Source of the DNA: Geodermatophilus sp. YIM 151500
GTDB lineage: Bacteria > Actinomycetota > Actinomycetes > Mycobacteriales > Geodermatophilaceae
Assembly: GCF_025716945.1 (NCBI RefSeq)
Contig: NZ_JAOVZT010000001.1
Location: 553,548-617,547, forward strand
DNA length: 64,000 bases
Direction: 5' to 3'
Position numbers and translations under genes: made by a program. Below, in pieces: positions 51,367 to 64,000 of the stretch. Within the stretch, counting starts at the first letter, position 1, and every line of letters begins with the position of its first letter. The notes beneath the pieces were generated by a model. The model made no database searches. It had not been told where the DNA came from and saw nothing but the letters and a program-made list of their open reading frames with translations.

Positions 51367-52550
51367 CGCAGCACCCCCGCACCGGCCAGCGCCGCGACCT
51401 CGTCGTCGGTGAAGCCGTGGTCGCGCAGCACGGCCGCGTTGTGCTCGCCCAGCCGCGGCGGCACGTAGCGCACCGAGGCCGGCGTCCGGGACAGGTGGAT
51501 GGGCGCGTCGAGCGCCCGCACCCGGCCCGCGGTCGGGTGCTGCATCTCGACGACCATCCGGTTGACCAGCGTCTGCTCGTCCTCCAGCGCCTCGGCCAGC
51601 GTCCGCACCGGGGCGCAGAGGATGTCGACCGACTCCAGCCGCTCCACCCAGTGCCGGGTCGAGCCGGTGGCGAACCGGGCCAGGAAGATCTCGCGCAGCT
51701 CGTGCCGGTGCTCCGCCTGCGACTCCTTGGTGGAGAACTCCGGCCGGGCCGACAGGTCCTCGTCCAGCTCCAGCGCCTTCGAGATGTCGCGCAGCGGGTT
51801 CTCCTTGAACGCGCCGACCATGCACACCGCGCCGTCCGTGGTGGGGAAGACGCCGGACAGCGGCATGGCCGCCCAGTTCACCTCGTAACCGCGGTTGAGC
51901 TGCATGCAGGCCTCCTGCATCTGCATGTGCAGCATCGAGTCGTACATCGTGACGTCGACCTTCTGGCCCTCGCCGGTCTTCTCCCGGGCCAGCAGCGCCA
52001 GCAGGATCCCCTGCATCAGGTGCATGCCGGTCGTGTAGTCGCACAGCGTCGTCGGGTAGACCGACAGCGGGATGTCCTCGGACTCCCGCCGCGCCATCAC
52101 GCCCGAGTACGCCTGCGCGACGACGTCCTGCCCGCCCTTGTGCGCGTACGGGCCGCTGTCGCCGAACCCGGTGCCCGACGCCCAGATCAGCCGCGGGTTG
52201 ATCGCGCGCAGCGCCTCGTAACCGAAGCCGATCCGTTCCATGACGCCGGCGCGGAAGTTGCTGACCACGACGTCCGCGTCGCGCACCAGCCGGCGGATGA
52301 CCTCCTTGCCCTCCTCCGACCGGGTGTCGACCGACAGCGACCGCTTGTTCCGGTTGATCGACAGGAAGATGGGGTTGTCGGGGCCGGCCGGGTCGGGGAA
52401 CGCGGAGCGGGACAGGTCGCCCACCCCCGGACGCTCCACCTTGATCACCTCGGCGCCGTAGTCGCCGAGCAGCTGGGTGCAGCTCGGGCCCATGTAGACC
52501 TGGGTGAAGTCGAGGACGGTGACGCCGCTGAGCGGCTGGTCGGTGGTCAT
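51363..52550 (-). CDS. CaiB/BaiF-type (class III) CoA-transferase
   Basis: The 395-residue protein is a class III CoA-transferase: LSGVTVLDFTQVYMGPSCTQ, LLGDYGAEVIKVERPGVGDL, SINRNKRSLSVDTRSEEGKE, VVVSNFRAGVMERIGFGYEA, and GGQDVVAQAYSGVM. The aspartate in the KVDVTMYDSMLHMQ segment fits the family catalytic Asp. It activates a carboxylic acid by moving CoA from a donor acyl-CoA. Its ATG overlaps the stop of the FAD oxidoreductase (ATGA). The acid it activates is not known, but the transporter and oxidoreductase upstream suggest an imported organic acid. Confidence 0.93.
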   Translation of the reverse strand: MTTDQPLSGVTVLDFTQVYMGPSCTQLLGDYGAEVIKVERPGVGDLSRSAFPDPAGPDNPIFLSINRNKRSLSVDTRSEEGKEVIRRLVRDADVVVSNFRAGVMERIGFGYEALRAINPRLIWASGTGFGDSGPYAHKGGQDVVAQAYSGVMARRESEDIPLSVYPTTLCDYTTGMHLMQGILLALLAREKTGEGQKVDVTMYDSMLHMQMQEACMQLNRGYEVNWAAMPLSGVFPTTDGAVCMVGAFKENPLRDISKALELDEDLSARPEFSTKESQAEHRHELREIFLARFATGSTRHWVERLESVDILCAPVRTLAEALEDEQTLVNRMVVEMQHPTAGRVRALDAPIHLSRTPASVRYVPPRLGEHNAAVLRDHGFTDDEVAALAGAGVLR

Positions 52551-53953
52551 GCTCGGACCTCCAGGAGGGACGCGACGTCGGCGTCGCTGGTCGGGACGTC
52601 GGGGTCGGCGGACGGCGCGTCGACGAGTGCGTTGGCGGACGGGACGTCGCCCGGGTCGGCCCCCTGGTCGCGCATCCCGCGCTGGATGTCGACCGGGTCC
52701 ACCTCGCGCACGGTGATGCCCTTGTCGACGGCGATGCCGGCCGCGATCCCGGCCGCCTGGCCCTGCGCCATGCACGGCGGGATCTCCCGGGAGATCCGCT
52801 GCGCGTCCGGCGTGGCCGAGTAGTGCCGGCCGGCGACGAGCAGCTGGTCGACGCCGCGCGGCAGCAGCGCCCGGTACGGCGTGTAGTAGTCGCGGCCGCG
52901 GGCCACCGAGTCGGCGAAGTGCCGCCGGCTGGTGACGTCGTCCTTGGTGACCACGTACTCGCCGGAGAGCAGCCGGGTCTGCCGCACGCCCATCTGCTCG
53001 GCGACGTCGACCAGGTAGCTGTTCTCGAAGCCGGGCAGGTGCGCGCGGCAGTAGGTGACGGCCTCGGAGATCTTGTCGCGGGCGTCGAACTCGGCCTGGG
53101 TGAGCGAGACCGGGTCGGTGCCGTCGTAGCCGGACATGTGCGGCGCGTTGCACCACACGACGCCGGGCACCGGCGTCTTCAGCCACCACAGCTCCCACGC
53201 GCCGCCGAGCAGCCGCTTGATCTTGCGGTTGATCGCGCGGGCCTCCTTCGGATTCGCCTGCTCGAAGCGCTCCGCCGCGTCGGTGTCGACGCCGCCGAGC
53301 CGGAAGACCAGCGTGGTCAGGTAGCTGTCCTGCGCGAAGGGGGCGCCGGCGCGGGAGGCCACGTCGATGTCGCCGGTGGTGTCGATGACGACGTCCCCCA
53401 GCACGGCCTGCGGGCCGGACTTGGTCTCGCAGACCACGCCGCGCAGCACGCCGTCGTCCACGACCGGCCGGCTGAACCACGAGTGCAGCCGCAGGTTCAC
53501 GCCCGACTCGCGGACCAGGTCGTTGGAGACCCGCTTCCAGCCGTCGGGGTCGAAGGCGACCGCGTAGCAGATCGGCTTGGGGGTGACGTGGGAGTGGAAG
53601 TCGAAGGCCCCCCAGCGCCCCCACCGGTTCCAGGTCTCGGTCGACGAGTACCGGTCCTGCTCGGGCGGGTAGACGGCCAGGCCGAGCTTGGCCATCCGCT
53701 CGACGTACTCGTCGACCACGCCGGTGACGGTGATCTCCGAGCCGTTGATCATGTCGTCGAGCACCAGCACCATGCCGCCGGACGCCAGGCCGCCGAGGGC
53801 CGCGTACCGCTCGAGCAGGGTGACCGAGGCGCCGCGCCGGGCGGCGGCGACCGCGCCGCTCACGCCAGCGGGGCCGCCGCCGACCACGACGACGTCGGAT
53901 CGGGTGACGACGTCGCCGCGGACCTCGTCGGAGGTGACGATTCGGGTGGTCAT
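52547..53953 (-). CDS. FAD-dependent oxidoreductase (FAD_oxidored/PF12831 type)
   Basis: A 468-residue flavoprotein. The N-terminus has the dinucleotide-binding motif SDVVVVGGGPAGVSGAVAAA, then TLLERYAALGGLASGGMVL, GDVVIDTTGDIDVASRAGAP (second FAD-contact region), and the C-terminal LVAGRHYSATPDAQRISREI with GQAAGIAAGIAVDKG. Members resemble fumarate-reductase-like dehydrogenases and act on diverse organic acids. The final 50 residues are Asp/Pro/Ser-rich and likely disordered. Only 10 bp separate its start from the MFS gene. Together with the CoA-transferase and hydratase it suggests a pathway that oxidises an acid and then degrades it as a CoA ester. Confidence 0.9.
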   Translation of the reverse strand: MTTRIVTSDEVRGDVVTRSDVVVVGGGPAGVSGAVAAARRGASVTLLERYAALGGLASGGMVLVLDDMINGSEITVTGVVDEYVERMAKLGLAVYPPEQDRYSSTETWNRWGRWGAFDFHSHVTPKPICYAVAFDPDGWKRVSNDLVRESGVNLRLHSWFSRPVVDDGVLRGVVCETKSGPQAVLGDVVIDTTGDIDVASRAGAPFAQDSYLTTLVFRLGGVDTDAAERFEQANPKEARAINRKIKRLLGGAWELWWLKTPVPGVVWCNAPHMSGYDGTDPVSLTQAEFDARDKISEAVTYCRAHLPGFENSYLVDVAEQMGVRQTRLLSGEYVVTKDDVTSRRHFADSVARGRDYYTPYRALLPRGVDQLLVAGRHYSATPDAQRISREIPPCMAQGQAAGIAAGIAVDKGITVREVDPVDIQRGMRDQGADPGDVPSANALVDAPSADPDVPTSDADVASLLEVRA

Positions 53954-53963
53954 CGTTCGGAGC

Positions 53964-55295
53964 TCACTTCCCGCAGAAGGTGCCGCTGGACCGGCGGGCG
54001 GCGAGGTAGGCCACCACGCTGATCGCGGACAGGACGGCGACGTACACCGGGAACACCCAGTCGAGACCGGCGTTCTGCAGCCAGACCAGCAGGTAGGACG
54101 CGGTGCCGCCGAAGACCGCGACGGCGATGCCGTAGCCCAGGGCCACGCCGGTGCCCCGGCAGTACTTCGGCATCAGCGACGTCGCGACGACGTTGTAGAG
54201 GGTCATGTTGAGCACCAGCACGACCGAGCCGCCGAGGATGACGCCGGCGAAGCCGAGGATGCCGGGCTCGCTGTAGAGCAGGATCAGGAAGATGGTCGGG
54301 ATGGCCATCAGCCGGGTGATCACGAACGTCTTCGACAGGGTGGCGCGGTCGGCGAGCATCCCGGTCAGCGGCGAGCCGATCAGCAGGACGACGGCCAGCG
54401 CGGTGGTGATCGCGAAGACCCAGGTCGGGTCCTCGCCGAAGGAGCCGCGGGCCAGGCTCGGCAGGCCGACGTTCCACGCGTAGTTGTAGGCCTGCGCGGC
54501 GCCGACGACGAAGACGATGGCGACCAGGCCCAGCCAGTGCTTGCGCATGCCGCCCCAGATGGTGTTGCCCTGGTCGCGCGCCTCGGTCTTGTCCTCCTCG
54601 GTCAGCGACTCCGGCAGCGCACGGCGCAGCCAGATGACGACGACACCGAGCGCCGCGCCGAAGGCGAACGGGACGCGCCAACCCCACTCGAGCATGGCGT
54701 CGGCGCCGATGACGAGGCTGGTCAGGAAGCTGACCAGCGAGGCCAGCAGGATGCCGAGGTTGACGAAGAAGCTCATCAGCCCGGCAGCGCGGCCCTCCCG
54801 CCCGGCGGGGCTCAGCTCCACCGCGTACGCGGTGGACAGCGGCGCCTCGATGCCGGTGGACGCCCCCTGGACCAGGCGGCAGACCAGCAGCACGACGCCG
54901 GCCCAGAGGCCGATGCTCGCGTAGGTCGGCAGCACGGCGATGACCAGCGTGGTCGCGGCCATCGCGCCGATCGACCAGAGCATCACCCGGCGGCGGCCGA
55001 TCTTGTCGGCGACGGTGCCGAGCAGCACGCCGCCGAGCGGGCGGACGGCGAAGCCGACGGCGAACACGGCGAGCGCGGACAGCGTGGCCGCGACCGGGTC
55101 GCCGGACGGGAAGAACTGCGGGCCGATCAGGGCGGCCAGCAGCCCGAAGATCATCCAGTCGTACCACTCCAGCGTGTTGCCCAGGCCCAGGCCCAGCAGG
55201 GCCCGGCGGGTGGTGGTCGGTGGCGCGACGGCGGGGATCCCGTCGGCGGGTGCCGCGGGTGGGGTGCGGGTCGGAACGGGTGCCTCGACGGACAT
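53964..55295 (-). CDS. MFS transporter of the metabolite:H+ symporter (MHS) family
   Basis: The 443-residue protein has 12 predicted hydrophobic helices and MHS signatures: LGNTLEWYDWMIFGLLAALI, VGFAVRPLGGVLLGTVADKI, GRRRVMLWSIGAMAATTLVI and GIEAPLSTAYAVELSP. MHS transporters take up organic acids or betaines with protons. ATG at 55295 is preceded by AGGAG with good spacing; the open frame extends further upstream without a better start. It heads the oxidoreductase, CoA-transferase and hydratase genes and is expected to import their substrate. Confidence 0.92.
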   Translation of the reverse strand: MSVEAPVPTRTPPAAPADGIPAVAPPTTTRRALLGLGLGNTLEWYDWMIFGLLAALIGPQFFPSGDPVAATLSALAVFAVGFAVRPLGGVLLGTVADKIGRRRVMLWSIGAMAATTLVIAVLPTYASIGLWAGVVLLVCRLVQGASTGIEAPLSTAYAVELSPAGREGRAAGLMSFFVNLGILLASLVSFLTSLVIGADAMLEWGWRVPFAFGAALGVVVIWLRRALPESLTEEDKTEARDQGNTIWGGMRKHWLGLVAIVFVVGAAQAYNYAWNVGLPSLARGSFGEDPTWVFAITTALAVVLLIGSPLTGMLADRATLSKTFVITRLMAIPTIFLILLYSEPGILGFAGVILGGSVVLVLNMTLYNVVATSLMPKYCRGTGVALGYGIAVAVFGGTASYLLVWLQNAGLDWVFPVYVAVLSAISVVAYLAARRSSGTFCGK

Positions 55296-55490
55296 ACCGG
55301 ATCTCCTCGTGCGCATCATGGCTGCGCGGGATCGCCGCGGCTCGCCGGCGCAGGCGTCGTCCCGGCCTCGTCGGGCAGGACGGATCGCCCCGGGACCGGC
55401 GTCGCGGTGTCAGGGACTGGATGGAGTTGGGGACCGACGGCTGCGCCGCCAGGCCTGCGGACGGCGGGGAGGAAGCCCGCCGTCCTCGGA

Positions 55491-56099
55491 TCACCAGGTG
55501 GGTGGCGTGATCACCCAGACGGCCCGGTGCACGTCCGGGCCGGGGTTGCTGTACCAGTGGGGGACGGTCGAGTCGTACCGGATCGAGTCGCCCGGGCCGA
55601 GCTCGTGCGGGACGCCGTCCAGGTGGACGACGACCCGGCCCTCGATCACCAGCCCGAACTCCTCGCCGTTGTGCTTGTACGGGGTCGCGCTCGTGTCGTA
55701 GCCGGGCGGGGTCTCTACCCACACGACCTCCAGCGCGCCGGAGAAGTCGGGGGTGAGCAGCTCGTACAGCCCGCCGTCGTCGTAACCGAGCCCGTGGCCG
55801 TCCAGCCGGCGCCGCTCGCCCCGGCGGACCACCGGCGACCGCGTCTGGTCGGACACGTACAGCAGCCGGCCGACCGGGATGTCCAGACCGTGCGCCAGCT
55901 GGACGAGCGTGGCGAAGCTCGGGTTGCCCCGGCCGCGCTCGATCTGGCTCACAATCCCGACACTCAGGCCGGACAGCTCACCGAGCCGCTCGAGCGTCAG
56001 GTCCCGCTCCTTGCGCAGGGAGCGGATCCGGGCGCCCAGGTCCTGGAGCATCGCGCCGATGGCCGGGACCGCGGGCTGCGGCTCGTTCGGCAGTGCCAT
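55491..56099 (-). CDS. XRE-family HTH regulator with C-terminal cupin domain
   Basis: A 202-residue regulator. Residues about 16-72 form an XRE helix-turn-helix (LGARIRSLRKERDLTLERLG, ELSGLSVGIVSQIERGRGNP, SFATLVQLAHGLDIPVGRLL). A cupin sensor domain follows: YKHNGEEFGLVIEGRVVVHL, LGPGDSIRYDSTVPHWYSNP with the metal-type His and Glu. Such regulators sense small metabolites and often repress the adjacent catabolic genes. ATG at 56099 has GGAGG upstream. It is the first gene of the leftward cluster; its promoter at 56137-56164 contains a palindrome, which suggests autoregulation, and the MFS gene lies 195 bp downstream. Confidence 0.92.
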   Translation of the reverse strand: MALPNEPQPAVPAIGAMLQDLGARIRSLRKERDLTLERLGELSGLSVGIVSQIERGRGNPSFATLVQLAHGLDIPVGRLLYVSDQTRSPVVRRGERRRLDGHGLGYDDGGLYELLTPDFSGALEVVWVETPPGYDTSATPYKHNGEEFGLVIEGRVVVHLDGVPHELGPGDSIRYDSTVPHWYSNPGPDVHRAVWVITPPTW

Positions 56100-56136
56100 C
56101 GGGATGCGACCTCCGGGTACGGCGTCAGTGACCACC

Positions 56137-56164
56137 ACCATAGTGAAGTTCTTCACTCAGTCAA
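56137..56164 (-). promoter_or_regulatory. Promoter of the XRE-cupin gene with an operator palindrome in its spacer
   Basis: Read on the minus strand, TTGACT (56159-56164) is a good -35 and TATGGT (56137-56142) a good -10, with a 16-bp spacer. The spacer holds AGTGAAG-AA-CTTCACT (56142-56157), a near-perfect inverted repeat with 7-bp arms overlapping the -10. A repressor bound there would block RNA polymerase. A further half site, TTCACTTC, is at about 56193. The -10 places the start about 30 nt before the ATG. Confidence 0.72.
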
Positions 56165-56286
56165 CACCTGATCGATATTCCAGTGCAGGTTTTTCACTTC
56201 GGTGCCGGTTCGGGATCGCAGTGTGCGCGCTCGGACCGCGACCGGACGGCCTCGTCGCGGGGGCCTGCCGGCGCTACCGTCCGCCG

Positions 56287-57630
56287 GTGGGCTCCTCGGA
56301 GGACGGCGGGCCGACGCGGGGGCGCCTGGCCCGGGCGGCCCGGCTGGCCGCGCTCCCGGCCGCCTACGCCGGGCGCACCGCCGTCGGCCTCGGCAAGCGG
56401 ATCGGCGGCCGCCCCGCCGAGGTCGTCGCCGCGCAGCTGCAGCAGCGCACCGCCGAGCAGCTGTTCGCCACGCTCGGCCAGCTCAAGGGCGGCGCGATGA
56501 AGGTCGGCCAGGCGATGTCGGCGATGGAGGCCGCGCTTCCCGAGCAGCTGGTCGGCCCCTACCGCGAGGCGCTGGTCCGGTTGCAGGAGGCGGCGCCGGC
56601 CCTACCGGCGCCGATGGTGCACGACCAGCTCGAGGCGTCGTTCGGGCGGCGGTGGCGGCGGCTGTTCCGCGACTTCGACGAGCGGCCGGTCGCGGCGGCC
56701 AGCATCGGGCAGGTGCACCGCGCCACCTGGGACGACGGCACGCCGGTGGCCGTGAAGATCCAGTACCCGGGCGCCGGCGACGCGCTCATCACCGACCTGA
56801 CCATGCTCCGGACGCTCACGCCGCTCATCTCCGTGGCCGCGCCCGGCCTCGACGCCCGTCAGCTGTTCGCCGTGCTGCACGAGCACCTCGCCGAGGAGGT
56901 CGACTACGTCGTCGAGGCCGACGCGCAGATCGCCTTCGCCGACGCCTACCGCGACGACCCCGACATCTGCGTCCCCGACGTCCTGGCCGTGCAGGGCCAG
57001 GTCCTCGTCACCCGGTGGATCGACGGCACCCCGCTGTCCCGGGTCATCGCCGACGGCAGCCGGCCCGACCGGGACCGGGCCGGGCTGCTGCTCGTCCGCC
57101 TGCTGGTCTCCGGCCCGGTGCGCGCCCGACGGCTGCACGGCGACCCCCACCCGGGCAACTTCCGGCTGCTCCCCGACGGCCGGCTGGCCGTCCTCGACTT
57201 CGGCGCCACCGAGGCGCTGCCGCAGGGCTGGCCGGCCCGGCTCGGTGCGTTGCTCGCGGCCGGCCGGGACGCCGACGCGGCGGCACTGCACCGCATCGCG
57301 AGCTCCGCGGGCCTGGTGCCGCCCGCCGCGGTCACCCCGGCCGCCCTGCTCGACCTGCTCGACCCCTACCTGGAGCCGCTGCGCGGTCCGACGTACCGGT
57401 TCACGCGGAGCTGGATGGCCGAACAGACCCGGCGCGCCTCCGACCCGCTCGGCGCCACCTCCCGCACCCAGCGCCGGCTGACCATCCCACCGCGCCACCT
57501 GCTGCTGGTGCGCGTGGCCACCGGGCTGGCCGGGGTCCTCTCCTCGCTGGGGGCCACCGTCGCCGTCGACGGCGAGGTCCGGCGGTGGCTGCCCGGCTAC
57601 GCCGCTCCTCCGGACGCCGGCCCCGTCTGA
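56287..57630 (+). CDS. ABC1/UbiB-family atypical kinase
   Basis: A 447-residue ABC1/UbiB protein. The family extension ahead of the kinase fold, LKGGAMKVGQAMSAMEAALP (the KxGQ motif), is present. Kinase-fold residues follow: PVAAASIGQVHRATWDDGTP, VAVKIQYPG (ATP-site Lys), EEVDYVVEADAQIAFADAYR (the ExD motif), the catalytic loop LHGDPHPGNFRLLPDGRLAV and LDFGA (metal Asp). Family members support ubiquinone or lipid metabolism and show ATPase activity; the bacterial role here is unknown. GTG at 56287 is the start. A truncated paralogue lies at 25434-25755. Confidence 0.92.
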   Translation: MGSSEDGGPTRGRLARAARLAALPAAYAGRTAVGLGKRIGGRPAEVVAAQLQQRTAEQLFATLGQLKGGAMKVGQAMSAMEAALPEQLVGPYREALVRLQEAAPALPAPMVHDQLEASFGRRWRRLFRDFDERPVAAASIGQVHRATWDDGTPVAVKIQYPGAGDALITDLTMLRTLTPLISVAAPGLDARQLFAVLHEHLAEEVDYVVEADAQIAFADAYRDDPDICVPDVLAVQGQVLVTRWIDGTPLSRVIADGSRPDRDRAGLLLVRLLVSGPVRARRLHGDPHPGNFRLLPDGRLAVLDFGATEALPQGWPARLGALLAAGRDADAAALHRIASSAGLVPPAAVTPAALLDLLDPYLEPLRGPTYRFTRSWMAEQTRRASDPLGATSRTQRRLTIPPRHLLLVRVATGLAGVLSSLGATVAVDGEVRRWLPGYAAPPDAGPV

Positions 57631-57757
57631 CGCTCCCCGCTCGGCCGGCCGCACACCGGCCCACCGGGCGGCGCACCGCCCCCCGATCGGGGGAACGCGG
57701 CCGTCCCCTAGCATCCCGTCGACGTACCGTTCCTGTGACCGTCGTCACGGGGGTCGC

Positions 57758-62425
<4,668 letters not shown>

Positions 62426-62670
62426 CCCGCGGCGGCGCGGGTGAGGGCCCGCCGGCCGCCCGCCGGGCGAGGTCAGCCCGGACGGCGGGACGCACCGAGG
62501 GGCCGGAGTGGCTGCTGTCGCCTCCCCGGACAGGAGTGGCGCCGCACGAGGCCACGGACGCCCCGATGCGCCGCCGCGCGTGTCCCGCCGTGCCGCCGTC
62601 CTGTGTTGCGGTTAGGTTTCCCCGCAAGTGACTTAAGTCACCGATCCCCGACTTCTCGACAGGCAGGCCG
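62426..62670. promoter_or_regulatory. Upstream region of the PHA depolymerase with a perfect 14-bp palindrome
   Basis: GTGACTTAAGTCAC at 62628-62641 is a perfect palindrome 29 bp upstream of the ATG. TTGCGG at 62606-62611, 17 bp before the TGACTT part, could be a -35, which would put the palindrome over the -10. A TetR- or PhaR-type repressor is a plausible binder, but none is encoded nearby. The rest of the 245-bp region shows nothing else. Confidence 0.5.
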
Positions 62671-63915
62671 ATGCTCTACACCGCGTACGAGGTCAACCGT
62701 CGAGCGGGAGCGCCCGTGGTCGCGGCGTCCGAGCTGACCGCCCGGGCCCTGCACGCCCTGCCCGCGCCGCTGGCCCGCACGCCGGCCGTCCGTCACGCAC
62801 GGGCCGCCTGCGCCATCCTGGCCAAGGCCCGTCCCACCCACGACCGCCCGGCCTTCGGCATCGAGACCGTGCCGGTCGGCGACCGCGACGCCGACGTCTA
62901 CGAGCGCCCGGTGCTGACGACGCCGTTCGGCACCCTGCTGCACTTCACCAAGCCGTCGGTGACGGGCCAGCCCCGCGTGCTGGTCGTCGGCCCCATGTCC
63001 GGCCACTTCACGACGCTCATCCGGCCGACGATCCGCACGCTGCTGTCCGACCACGACGTGCACGTCATCGACTGGCACAACGCGCGCGACATCCCCGCCG
63101 CGCACGGGCCCTTCGGCCTCGACGAGTACATCGAGCACGTCATGCAGGCGCTGCGCCACCTCGGCCCCGGCACCCACGTCGTGGCCGTATGCCAGCCCGC
63201 CGTCCCCGTGCTGGCCGCGGTCGCGCTGCTCGCCGCGGCGGGCGACCCCGCCGAGCCCAGCAGCGTCACCCTCATGGCCGGCCCGGTCGACACCCGGGTC
63301 AACCCGAACCGGGTCAACACCTCGGCCGCCGGCAAGCCGCTCTCCTGGTTCGAGCGCCGGGTCGTCGACACCGTGCCCGGCCGCTACGTGGGGGCGGGAC
63401 GGCGGGTCTACCCCGGGGTCGTGCAGCTGACGGCCTTCATGTCGATGAACCCCCGGCGGCACCTCAGCGCGCACACGCGGCTCTACCGCGACCTCGTGGC
63501 CGGCAACACGGCCGCGGCCGCGGCCACCCGCGCCTTCTACGACGAGTACGGCGCGGTGATGGACGTCCCCGCGGAGTTCTACCTGGAGACCGTCGGCCGC
63601 ATCTTCCAGCAGCACGACTTCGCCCTCGGGCGCTTCACCTGGCGGGGGCAGCGGGTCGACCCCGGCGCCATCCGGAACGCCGCGCTGCTCACCGTCGAGG
63701 GCGCGCAGGACGACATCTGCTCCCCCGGCCAGACCGAGGCGGCCCACCGGCTGTGCACCGGCATCCCGGACGACCGCAAGCGCCACCACCTGCAGAACGG
63801 GGTCGGCCACTACGGCGTCTTCAGCGGATCCCGCTGGGAGGCCGAGGTCTACCCCGTCATCCGGGAGTTCATCGACTCCGTGCGCGCAGGTGAGCGGACG
63901 GCGTCCTCCGGCTGA
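62671..63915 (+). CDS. phaZ: Intracellular polyhydroxyalkanoate depolymerase (PhaZ type)
   Basis: The 414-residue protein matches intracellular PHB depolymerases: MLYTAYEVNRRAGAPVVAAS, HFTKPSVTGQPRVLVVGPMS, GHFTTLIRPTIRTLLSDHDV, HVIDWHNARDIP, the nucleophile region HVVAVCQPAVPVLAAVA (Cys174 in the V-C-Q-P form used by the Ralstonia-type enzymes), MSMNPRRHLSAH, TVEGAQDDICSPGQTEAAHR (Asp) and QNGVGHYGVFSGSRW (catalytic His). It mobilises stored polyester granules. ATG at 62671 has no strong ribosome-binding site but matches homologue starts. A palindrome upstream may be a regulatory site. Confidence 0.92.
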   Translation: MLYTAYEVNRRAGAPVVAASELTARALHALPAPLARTPAVRHARAACAILAKARPTHDRPAFGIETVPVGDRDADVYERPVLTTPFGTLLHFTKPSVTGQPRVLVVGPMSGHFTTLIRPTIRTLLSDHDVHVIDWHNARDIPAAHGPFGLDEYIEHVMQALRHLGPGTHVVAVCQPAVPVLAAVALLAAAGDPAEPSSVTLMAGPVDTRVNPNRVNTSAAGKPLSWFERRVVDTVPGRYVGAGRRVYPGVVQLTAFMSMNPRRHLSAHTRLYRDLVAGNTAAAAATRAFYDEYGAVMDVPAEFYLETVGRIFQQHDFALGRFTWRGQRVDPGAIRNAALLTVEGAQDDICSPGQTEAAHRLCTGIPDDRKRHHLQNGVGHYGVFSGSRWEAEVYPVIREFIDSVRAGERTASSG

Positions 63916-63941
63916 CGGGCTCGCGCCCCGGGGCTCCGTCG

Positions 63942-64000
63942 CCGGCCGCGTCACCGGCCGCGTCACCGGCCGCGTCACCGGCCGCGTCACCGGCCGCGTC
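63942..64000. repeat. 12-bp tandem repeats reaching the window end
   Basis: The unit GGCCGCGTCACC repeats about five times from 63944 to the end of the window and probably continues beyond. It lies just downstream of phaZ. Unit spacing and lack of variable spacers rule out a CRISPR array. It may encode a Val-Thr-Arg-Pro repeat on the minus strand or be non-coding. Confidence 0.85.

Noticed and set aside
52547..53953. PuuB-type gamma-glutamylputrescine oxidase for the amine pathway
   Set aside because: The protein is of the PF12831 FAD_oxidored type rather than the DAO type of PuuB, and lies in a separate operon with CoA-linked enzymes more than 20 kb away.
63942..64000. CRISPR array at the window end
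   Set aside because: Units are 12 bp in direct tandem without spacers, and no cas genes are present.

Overview
The window is GC-rich throughout, codes with strongly G/C-biased third positions, uses many GTG starts and has tightly overlapping operons. Together with the gene content (CtpI-like P-type ATPase, FadR-type GntR regulators, DUF3303, PemK/MazF and MntA/HepT modules) this points to a high-GC actinobacterium, plausibly of the Geodermatophilaceae/Frankiales type. That placement is inference, because no rRNA or other marker gene is present. No tRNA, rRNA or CRISPR array was seen.

Layout. 0-16.3 kb is a worn accessory region of toxin-antitoxin and nucleic-acid-processing genes: a VapC-type toxin, a duplicated helicase scrap, a degenerate HEPN/MNT pair, a Uma2-family nuclease, a large RecB-like nuclease/DNA2-type helicase, a MazE/MazF pair, an unrecognised 437-residue protein, an IS110 element next to a UvrD remnant, a frameshifted PLD-DEAD-DUF3427 helicase convergent with a GIY-YIG protein, and hydrolase/phosphatase remnants. 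16.7-23.8 kb is a visibly AT-richer, transferred block: a C5-cytosine methyltransferase, a type III-like adenine methyltransferase (Mod) and a Res helicase-nuclease in one operon, facing a LexA-like regulator and a Vsr mismatch endonuclease. 24.4-25.8 kb holds three decayed genes, two of which have intact paralogues later in the window.

25.8-32.3 kb is a gamma-glutamylation pathway for an amine: glutamine-synthetase-like ligase, class I glutamine amidotransferase, aldehyde dehydrogenase and SDR alcohol dehydrogenase, divergent from an Eat-like permease and a FadR/GntR regulator. 32.5-36.3 kb carries an unknown protein, an intact MntA/HepT pair and a Fic toxin with a small partner. 36.4-43.1 kb is a type I Wadjet (JetABCD) anti-plasmid operon in which JetD, the nuclease, is frameshifted between its two domains. 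A SWIM/SNF2 helicase converges on it.

46.9-64 kb is more ordinary metabolism: a two-domain ABM-like protein, DUF3303, a RibD/DHFR-like reductase, then a catabolic operon (XRE-cupin regulator, MHS transporter, FAD oxidoreductase, CaiB-type CoA-transferase, enoyl-CoA hydratase, aldehyde dehydrogenase), an ABC1/UbiB kinase, a 1555-residue CtpI-like P-type ATPase and an intracellular PHA depolymerase.

The most notable signals are (i) the composite m5C + m6A + Res + Vsr + LexA-like island, with a damaged SAM motif in Mod and a LexA-like protein lacking its protease dyad; (ii) the JetD frameshift; (iii) a HEPN toxin whose motif histidine is arginine beside a frameshifted XRE-MNT antitoxin; and (iv) a clean promoter with an operator palindrome in its spacer upstream of the XRE-cupin gene. 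Several disruptions are single short indels, so assembly error must be excluded before they are read as gene decay.
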